A DNA stretch of 64,000 nt from contig JAJEKV010000215.1 in NCBI GenBank assembly GCA_021234155.1, forward strand, positions 60,001 to 124,000, read 5' to 3'. The stretch is from Isoetes taiwanensis. Its lineage: Eukaryota; Streptophyta; Lycopodiopsida; Isoetales; Isoetaceae. How positions within the stretch are numbered: the first letter of the stretch is position 1; each line of letters begins with the position of its first letter. Below the pieces are notes generated by a model. The model worked only from the letters and a program-made list of their open reading frames with translations. It was not told the origin of the DNA and ran no database searches. Positions 53,521 through 64,000 of this stretch are shown here, in pieces. The translations under genes were made by a program, and so were the position numbers.

Positions 53521-53837
53521 AACTAGGAAGCAGACTGGCCTGGTTGAGACATGGGCAATGGCATGCCTTTCATAACTAAAATAGTAACACACACAACCAA
53601 CCAACAGCTCTTCAAAGTCAAGTGTCCCTTGCACATGTGTGACACGCTCGGGCAAACATGTCTTTTTCCTGAAATAATGGCTGTATGTATCTCAACCTTA
53701 TCACATTAATGGTCCAATAGGACCAGCTGCTTGCTTTTACATCTCAAGCAAACTGGTTGTTCATTCAACCATTCTTCTAATTGGACTGCCCATTTGAAAG
53801 AAAGGTGAAACAAACAGGTAGGAAATCATGTTTTTTT
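53521..53837. other. 5' flank of the shikimate kinase gene
   Basis: Likely promoter and 5' UTR. The frame is open from 53655 to the chosen start, so a longer N-terminus is possible. No clear TATA box or defined element. Confidence 0.4.
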
Positions 53838-54060
53838 TGCCTGACATAGCATAGTGGCAAAAGAAGTGGTTAACACGTCATGGCAATAGAAAATGTATGG
53901 TACAATGTCAAACAAAATGGGCTCAAAGTCAGCTTTGCTTCTAAAGTCGGCTTCAATATGCAATTTTGAGATCTTGTGTTCAAGTCCGTCATATGTCCTC
54001 ATGGACCCTGCCAATGTGGCATGCCGTAAAAAATCTATCTTTCGATCTATCTTAACATTG
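53838..54060 (+). mobile_element. SINE-like repeat, family member 2
   Basis: A box-like TAGCATAGTGG near 53847, then after an unusually long gap the B-box-like TGTTCAAGTCC (53975), CGTCATATG, GCCAATGTGGCATG and a TCTATC-rich tail. The second half matches 28545-28635. The long gap suggests an insertion, or that the A-box match is chance. Confidence 0.55.
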
Positions 54061-55416
54061 TCTAACTGAAATTGGCTAGCAAATTAGAAAGTGAATGGCA
54101 CAGAGTTTACATGCATGGATTTTCTTTTCTTTTCTTGGTGTGGATGATATATCTATGATTTCTATATTTTGACATTAAAAAAAAAAGAAACGGGTCTCAT
54201 AATTGCAAGTTCTTTTCCTAGAGATGTAGGTCAAATTTTTTTCCCTTTCAGGAGCGGGCTTAACAAAATCGTACAAAAAATTATTTATTCTAAGTTGATC
54301 CTAAAGTCTTTGAAACGATAGTAGCTTGCAAGTAAGTTAGTTGGTCGAGGAAACCCAAAAACTCAAAAAGAATAATAGACTGGAAAACCATAAAACATGA
54401 GGGTGCTTTCGACGCTACAAAAAAGGAAACAAGGTGCTGCGCACAGAGGGTTGCCCTACAGTTCCTTGTGGGTAAAGTGGCTTAAATCAAGCCATGTGGA
54501 ATCAATTTCTACTTCAAACACCCCACCATATTTGAATCCCTACCATATTCTTCCAATGAGTTTGTAGATCCTGTGCATTCATCTACAAGCCCGTCGTCAA
54601 GTGCCCCTCGATGAAATTGTGTATGCAGCTGAGTAGTTGAGTGTAGAAATGTTTGAACGTGTTTTATGTCTTCATCTATAGCACCGTTGAATGAATGGCT
54701 ACGTACGAAGAGTCAGGAAAGAACTAGGAATGAGAGTGCATACCTAGTTCATTTTGAGTAGTAAAGAGGGTATATATTGTTTGTATAGCTAGACAATCTT
54801 TGTTGTCACAGTGTTGGTCATAGAATATGGCTTTTTATAACAATTAGAGGTACTATTTCTTCGCTTCATGTGACTTGAACTGTCGTGATCACGTGATGAA
54901 CAATCTTTCCGACGATGTTCCAATTGAAAAGCATTGGGACAAGTTGTATTGTTATTCTAACCTTATTTCAATCATATTCTGTGTATTAGTACTATCAGTA
55001 TGTTGTAAAATGTAGGTTGTAAACATGTCTTACTTTTCTATCTGTGCAGATTTTGTATGTGCTCTTGAGATTGCAGGCCACATTATCCTTGGAGAGGGCA
55101 AAATCACTTGTTTTTCACATTTTCAATTAAATCGCTTCAAGTATCAGGATCAGAGAGTGCAAGTGCCTCATTGCTTTGGAAATTTGTAGCATAACCTCAA
55201 GTGCTAGTATCAAGGGCCAATCTTGAGCTTAGAAAGTCTAGCAATGGGTAAGGAATAGATTGCCCCACATATTCTGGCATATCGGCTCCAAAATCAACTA
55301 TTCTCCCTTGTTTCTTCTGTTCTTTCTTTCTTGTTTCTTCTGTTCTTTGATCTTTTTTTCTCTTGCATGCAAACTCTCAGTCCCCGACATATTCCATTGC
55401 ACTCGATTTTATTGCA
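54061..55416. other. Intergenic region before the tandem array
   Basis: No recognised gene or repeat. Only short frames are present. Confidence 0.45.
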
Positions 55417-56187
55417 AGTTTTTTGTCATATCTTCAACTATGAAATAAGCATATTCATTACAAATTCCAGCCTAAACACATATCTCGGCCTCACATCTAG
55501 GATTTCCACGAATATCCCTCACTCCTCAGATTTATGCCTAAGGATTGCCCTTCATGCAACCCCAAAAAGCACAATTAATCACAACAAAGTAGTGCAATTT
55601 AGATCATGCAAAGTATATCATAATTAATCACAACAAAGTAGCATGGAAAATTAAAAAGCAAATTGCTTGAAATGAAGAATACTTGAAAAAACATTGATGC
55701 TTCAAAAATAATTGGAGGAATCATTGGAGAAAGAATTGTCGTCAATGAAATTTTATGGAAAAGCGTTGAAGAGTCCCAGGAACTGCATGTGAAAGAATTT
55801 TTTCTGCCAACATTTTGGCAGAAAATATCAGGGGCCTTTTAATAACCTTTAAAGTTTTAATATATTAGTATATTGTATTAAAGTGAACTCAACCGCATTT
55901 TAGTTAAGTATGAAATCATTCTTTGTATTTTGGGAATAAAGTCAAACTATAGGAGCATTTTATTGCACTATAAGAATCGATAATAAAGAAATCAAATGCA
56001 TTGGTTCAACCCATAATTACACTATTCTAAAATTATATTTTCAGATTTTTTTTTTTTTTTAATAACTTTAAAATGACAAGCATTTTATTTTATTTTATTT
56101 TATTTTGTGGCAAAACTGAGATTTTTAAAATGAACCAACTAAAAGACTTGGGCTAAGTTCTAGCTAAATTAAGATTATGCATGCTTA

Positions 56188-56600
56188 TCAAACGAGTCCA
56201 GGAATTAAGCTCCTGGACCTAAAGTTAGTGCTCCTCATAAAATCATGAGTGAATATATTAAAGTCACCAGCAAGCAGACACTCATCATAGTGAGTGTTAT
56301 TCCAACTGTCTCTCACAGTGTTTCGAAAAGGAGTACTTATCAGCAGGCTGATTATGAATATAAATATTAAATAAAGCAAACATAATGTTCCCCAGATCTC
56401 CATAAAGAATTTTCCATCTGCCATTGCTTCTATACACCATTTAGGTATTAGAAAGATTAAGACTGTCTCTCCAAGCTATAGAGACACCTGCAGAACTATT
56501 ATTAGCTTTAATGGTCCACAATCTGTACTTAGGAGGAAGAGAGTTAGAAATGAGCAGTGTGTTGTCACAATGCTGCCAGTGGCGTGACGTTAAAATGCTA
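56188..56600 (-). pseudogene. L1 endonuclease fragment
   Basis: The minus strand carries SAGVSIAWRDSLN, RSNGRWKILYGDLGN, FALFNIYIHNQPADKYSF and LAGDFNIFTHDF in two frames. Those phrases are the middle of an L1 endonuclease, with GDFN as the catalytic-region motif. Ends are missing on both sides. It sits directly next to the transposase-like exons. Confidence 0.75.
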
Positions 56601-56953
56601 TCTATCTTTGCCTATTTCGCAAAAAAAGTTGCAGCCAAATAGATGAGTTCAAAAATTTGTTATTTACAAATACAACCATGAGCACAACATTTATCTATGC
56701 TTGACAGAATTACTGAAGTGTTCTTGGTAGAATATTACAACATCTTGAGCATTTCTTAAAGGTCTAGAATTCCTCTTCAACATTTCATGTGTAAGTGCTC
56801 TTTTAATCACTGCCCCTGCCCCATCATGTTCACCTACAAACAAGAAAGAGAAGGTTACTTTGAAGAGATACAATTTAAGTAAATCTGCAGTGCTGGCATA
56901 CCTTTTCCATGGTAAGTGGCAAAGTAATTCTAGTTAAATGGAATACCGGAGAT

Positions 56954-57523
56954 CTAAAACAAAAATCTACCAATGAAGAAAAATGTTCTTGCACCCTTGA
57001 ATTGATGTGAGCAACCATCCGACCACATCACATGGTTGGTGTACTCCACACCTTTCTTGTATAGAAATTGAACATGCTTATTAAGACAATGTTGAACAAA
57101 GAGAGTATCATGTTCTCTGTCATCTGAATCATTGTGAGTCTCTTTGATTATGTTCCACTCACGCTTAGACAGTTCTCTTGAACCTCTGTAGCAGTTTGTC
57201 TGTATGTGATGTGCACCAGTATTGTGCATTGCTCATTCCTCCAATGCAAACTTTGGATCTCTTGCTGCATTTTGAATGTGCAATTCTCAGCAAAGTCTAT
57301 TACTGATACAACCGTGTCTTTTGGAAAAGTGGCTAAGCAGTCCCTAAACTGTTTAGCCTGCCATCTGGCTTCATAGTTGTGAGGAATAAAATCTGTCAAA
57401 ACATTCTTTGCATACTCCAAAATATCAGCAGTAGTACTTGTCTTATACACGAGCTTAACTATTGGTTTTAGTACTACTTTCAAATCTCCAGTTCCATCAG
57501 GTTCAATAGATGGTTCAAACACC
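56954..57523 (-). pseudogene. DDE-transposase-like exon (family not named)
   Basis: After an acceptor (ATTTTCCATAAAACTT... in plus terms, read as AAAATTACAG on the minus strand) the frame reads GDLKVVLKPIVKLVYKT, HNYEARWQAKQFRDCLA, SVIDFAENCTFKMQQEIQSLHWR, then, after a frame change near 57200, HDTLFVQHCL and NHVMWSDGCSHQFKGARTFFF. A D in 'IDFAEN' with 'QEIQS-HW', HDT, and a D in 'SDGC--QFKG' is a pattern I know from uncharacterised DDE-type transposases of animals and other eukaryotes. Intron-exon structure upstream (57955-58145 reads FEPTDNWNLFVGKRTGN, 58200-58500 reads MEVLSFDVFAMNWEERF and LHVGERNANIEGEF) suggests a multi-exon gene. No complete frame survives. Confidence 0.5.
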
Positions 57524-59040
57524 TGTAATTTTCCATAAAACTTATTTAGTATTGAATATGACAGAATCTGAAATACAACAGCAGACTAAAGTAGATAATA
57601 AAGCAAGGGTTTCGCAACACCTTCAAGAATGTGTTCTCTGTCTTGTGAAGCATTTGCTCATACCTTTTTATTATAGACTGCAATTTTTTTTTTAAATTTA
57701 TCGTTTTCTTCTCTTGCTTAGTCCATGGCTGGAGCCATCTTTCTTTAACTCTACTTCTCTTGCTCTTTTCTTTGCTCTTTGTTCTCTCCTTTTCATTGCA
57801 TGCAATTTTCTATAGAGTGACTCCTGATCTTCAAACCTACGTTGATGCTAGACCTCAACACCACCTTTAAAACAATCAGCAAACTAGTATTTCAAGATCA
57901 TTTTAACATGGAAAAGGTTTTCAAGCACTTACCAAAAAGTCGTAGGTAAATCAAAACCGCGCACGAAAACTATCACATCTTTCTTCAAGATTGGATGTCT
58001 TTGGTGGTGGCTCGATTCGATTGGTAGAATCACAAACATCAAAGTGAGTGTTTAATAAAAAATTCCTCTTCACAATTTCCAGTTCTTTTACCAACAAAAA
58101 GATTCCAATTATCTGTCGGTTCGAATTGACTATTAGCCTCACGTTCATCTGAAAAATCAGGTTTACTGGTTAGCCATCATATTTGCAAGCAATTGATCAG
58201 TAATTCAAGATATTACCATTGTTAGTATTAAAAATAAATTCTCCCTCAATATTTGCATTTCTTTCACCAACATGAAGAATAGAATACTCTCTTTGCCTCC
58301 ACGACGGGGCAATTTTCAGTTGAATGGAGAAAATTATCGCCAAGCGAGCATAAGCATATAAATTCCTCGGATTGTTGTCCCAAATTGTGGATCTTGCTTT
58401 ATCGAGTTTTAGCATCAAAAGCGACATTTTGCTTGAAGCTTGATTGGAGAAATCTTTCCTCCCAATTCATGGCAAATACATCAAAAGAAAGCACCTCCAT
58501 CCTGAAACAATATATATTGTGGTAGCCCGCCATTCTTTGTCAATTGCCCGCCAACCTTTGCACTTACTCAAAATTGAAAGCATGATTATACAACAACAAA
58601 TTTGGGATTGATGAGATGGCATGATGAGATGTCTTGAGGATTTCAGATTGATGAGATGGCTTGCTGATCAACCATTCAGAATGCTGGGAAGGAAATTGTG
58701 ATCAACAACTGCGAAAGGCCTTGAAAAAATAGGTGACGGGCATGAAGAAAACTGATGAAGTGCAAAAAGCACCTCGCTAGCACTAGATGCCGTGACATGC
58801 TTTTTTGTATACCACTAATATAAACATACCTTTTGACTCTTTGATGACATCCTTCAACAAAAAAATATTCTTGTTGTTATCATGTCATCTTTTGGTGATG
58901 ATTCTCAAATACAAGTGGTTTTCGATTCGAAAGCAAAGACCATGCTAAATGTATACTATGAAATTGGTAAGTTAAATGGCATAAGAATGGATTTAGTGGC
59001 GAGGCTAGAATAGATTTTTTTTTTGTTTGTTTGTTTGTTT

Positions 59041-59235
59041 GTTTGGCGAGGCGGCAGCGGCGGGCGGCGGCAGAGGCGGCGGCGGCGGGTAGCGGCAGGC
59101 GGCAGCGGCAGCGAGCGAGCAGGCGAGCGCAGGCAGGCGAGCAGGCGCAGCGAGCGTGCAGGCACGTAGCGAGCGAGGCAGGCAGGAGCAGGCGAGCATG
59201 CAGGCACGCAGGCAGGCGAGCGCATGCACGCGGGG
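59041..59235. repeat. GC-rich degenerate microsatellite (GCAGGCGAGCAGG)
   Basis: About 195 bp of G/C-rich repeats follow the (GTTT)n tail of copy 1, where copy 2 has (GATA)n instead. Open frames across it on both strands are an effect of composition. Confidence 0.9.
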
Positions 59236-59240
59236 GGTGA

Positions 59241-59751
59241 AAGCATAGAGGTGGGGGACACTTTTTATGTCAGTGACACATGGTGCTTAGTGGGTGCTTT
59301 CTAGGACATTTTCTTTGTATTTTTGAAAAATACAAAGAAGTTATAAATTTTGAAACAACCCTTCCCCGGAGCTCTTTGGAACATGGGCATCAAGCATAGA
59401 GTCCAGGAAGACCGGGTACGCGATTTCCTTGACGGTTCCTCAACACTCTAGAATGAATAACGCGTCATAAGAAATCATGTAAAATTATACCCTCAAAGCA
59501 ATTGGAATTTCTCACACAATATGTAAATGAAATATGTATACCCATGCACATTTGCATGGCGGAGGCTTTCATCCACTGTATGCCACCATTTTGAAATTTA
59601 AAATTTGAAAAGTGATGGTTATTTTTTTTATTTTCACTTCTCTTCTGCTCACTGCCTCGTCCGCCCGCTATAGCCACCGGAGAGAACCTTGCTTTGCCGT
59701 AGCCGTGACCTTGGCCATTGCCGCCATTCCAGCGCCCTCCTTCAGTACCTT
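59241..59751. other. Unique spacer between array copies
   Basis: It contains a perfect 14-bp palindrome with 1-nt loop (TTCTTTGTATTTTT, G, AAAAATACAAAGAA, 59311-59339). No gene. The rest is not repeated in the window. Confidence 0.8.
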
Positions 59752-62689
<2,938 letters not shown>

Positions 62690-64000
62690 CTCATGTGCAA
62701 ATGACCATGGCCCGTACTCGGGATTTTGTTAGCTACTCCAACCTCAACATCCACCAAATCTTTGACGAGCTTGGTGAGCAGCTCGCCGAGGACCCAAAAA
62801 GTTTTTTTGTCATATCTTCAACTGTGAAATAAGCATATTCATTACAAATTCCAGCCTAAACACATATCTCGGCCTCACATCTAGGATTTCCACGAATATC
62901 CCTCACTCCTCAGATTTATGCCTAAGGATTGTCCTTCATGCAACCCCAAAAAGCACAATTAATCACAACAAAGTAGTGCAGTTTAGATCATACAAAGTAT
63001 ATCATAATTAATCACAACAAAGTAGCATGGAAAATTAAAAAGCAAATTGCTTGAAATGAAGAATACTTGAAAAAACATTGATGCTTCAAAAATAATTGGA
63101 GGAATCATTGGAGAAAGAATTATCGTCAATGAAATTTTATGGAAAAGCGTTGAAGAATCCCAGGAGAATAGAATAGAATAGAACTGCATGTGAAAGAATT
63201 TTTTCTACCAACATTTTGGCAGAAAATATCAGGGGCCTTTTAATAACCTTTAAAGTTTTAATATATTAGTATATTGTATTAAAGTGAACTCAACCGCATT
63301 TTAGTTAAGTATGAAATCATTCTTTGTATTTTGGGAATAAAGTCAAACTATAGGAGCATTTTATTGCACTATAAGAATCGATAATAAAGAAATCAAATGC
63401 ATTGGTTCAACCCATAATTACACTATTCTAAAATTATATTTTCAGATTATTTTTTTTTAATAACTTTAAAATGACAAGCATTTTATTTTATTTTATTTTA
63501 TTTTGTGGCAAAACTGAGATTTTTAAAATGAACCAGCTAAAAGACTTGGGCTAAGTTCTAGATAAATTAAGATTATGCATGCTTATCAAGCGAGTCCAGG
63601 AATTAAGCTCCTGGACCTAAAGTTAGTGCTCCTCATAAAATCATGAGTGAATATATTAAAGTCACCAGCAAGCAGACACTCATCATAGTGAGTGTTATTC
63701 CAACTGTCTCTCACAGTGTTTCGAAAAGGAGTACTTATCAGCAGGCTGATTATGAACATAAATATTAAATAAAGCAAACATAATGTTCCCCAGATCTCCG
63801 TGTCTTTTGGAAAAGTGGCTAAGCAATCCCTAAACTGTTTAGCCTGCCATCTGGCTTCATAGTTGTGAGGAATAAAATCTGTCAAAACATTCTTTGCATA
63901 CTCCAAGATATCAGCAGTAGTACTTGTCTTATACACGAGCTTAACTATTGGTTTTAGTACTACTTTCAAATCTCCAGTTCCATCAGGTTCAGTAGATGAT
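62690..64000 (-). repeat. Tandem array, copy 3 (runs off the window)
   Basis: Starts with the same CTCATGTGCAAATGACC text as copy 2. It agrees with copy 1 at several positions where copy 2 differs. The right end is outside the window. Confidence 0.88.
63586..63969 (-). CDS. Chimeric ORF: transposase-like segment fused to L1 endonuclease segment
   Basis: One open frame of 127 codons starts with the transposase-like text (KPIVKLVYKTSTTADILEY, QFRDCLATFPKDT) and passes directly into the endonuclease fragment (EIWGTLCLLYLIF, LAGDFNIFTHDF) with no stop. The join is the edge of the 910-bp deletion relative to copy 1. In copy 2 the same join exists (60850 region) but the frame differs. There is no evidence of expression. 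It may be an accident that happens to be open. Confidence 0.5.
   Translation of the reverse strand: MKVVLKPIVKLVYKTSTTADILEYAKNVLTDFIPHNYEARWQAKQFRDCLATFPKDTEIWGTLCLLYLIFMFIISLLISTPFRNTVRDSWNNTHYDECLLAGDFNIFTHDFMRSTNFRSRSLIPGLA

Larger units (their letters stand above)
55417..59040 (-). repeat. Tandem array, copy 1 (oldest, most complete)
   Basis: Copy 1 of a segmental duplication. It begins at TTTTTTGTCATATCTTCAACT and ends in AGATTTTTTTTTTGTTTGTTTG. Inside lie an L1 endonuclease fragment and transposase-like exons (listed separately), with a poly(TTTTA) run near 56085-56105. It retains about 910 bp (56403-57315) that copies 2 and 3 lack. Confidence 0.85.

Noticed and set aside
59031-59261. 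Ala/Arg/Pro-rich open frames in the GC-rich block
   Set aside because: They appear on both strands and result from the repeat composition.

Overview
The window is a nuclear genomic segment of a land plant. The evidence is a multi-exon chloroplast-type shikimate kinase gene, a full-length DYW-class pentatricopeptide-repeat (PPR) protein, plant L1 and copia retroelements, and short introns with plant-like splice sites. The wording of the PPR repeats, the very low gene density and the mix of non-LTR lineages suggest a fern or another seed-free vascular plant. That is an inference, not a proof.

Layout. 0-9 kb: the end of a minus-strand zinc-finger (hAT/ZNF862-like) gene, a cluster of E2F-like sites, a decayed minus-strand LINE (3.5-6.5 kb) between copies of an older repeat, and a broken copia fragment with part of its LTR. 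9-15 kb: a small acidic protein gene behind several ACGT elements, a 152-bp tandem repeat split by 1.1 kb of other sequence, and a complete gag-only LTR retrotransposon (1,568 bp, perfect 5-bp target duplication). 15-25 kb: one VPS4/SKD1 pseudo-exon and a nearly full-length L1 (18.48-25.23 kb) with ORF1, ORF2 and a long open frame after ORF2. 25-33 kb: two diverged LTR pieces facing each other across about 5 kb with no recognisable coding. 33-36 kb: an IBH1/AIF-like HLH gene candidate, the C-terminal exons of an IGHMBP2-type helicase carrying an apparent deletion, and a 129-bp inverted repeat. 36-42 kb: mostly repeats and a decayed copia pol. 42-44 kb: the intact PPR gene. 44-54 kb: unassigned exon-like stretches, a partial RLPH2-like phosphatase, and the shikimate kinase gene, whose ten exons (300 aa) I assembled by splice phase. 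55-64 kb: a segmental tandem array built from a DDE-transposase-like gene and an L1 endonuclease fragment, with a deletion that fuses the two.

The two best-supported functional genes are shikimate kinase (plastid aromatic amino acid synthesis) and the DYW PPR protein (probable organellar C-to-U editing). They are separate loci about 7 kb apart on the same strand, and nothing suggests a shared pathway. Most of the remaining sequence is transposable-element debris. I did not find a defence system, CRISPR array or gene cluster. The more unusual items are the extra ORF of the L1, the gag-only element, and the transposase-endonuclease fusion in the tandem array.
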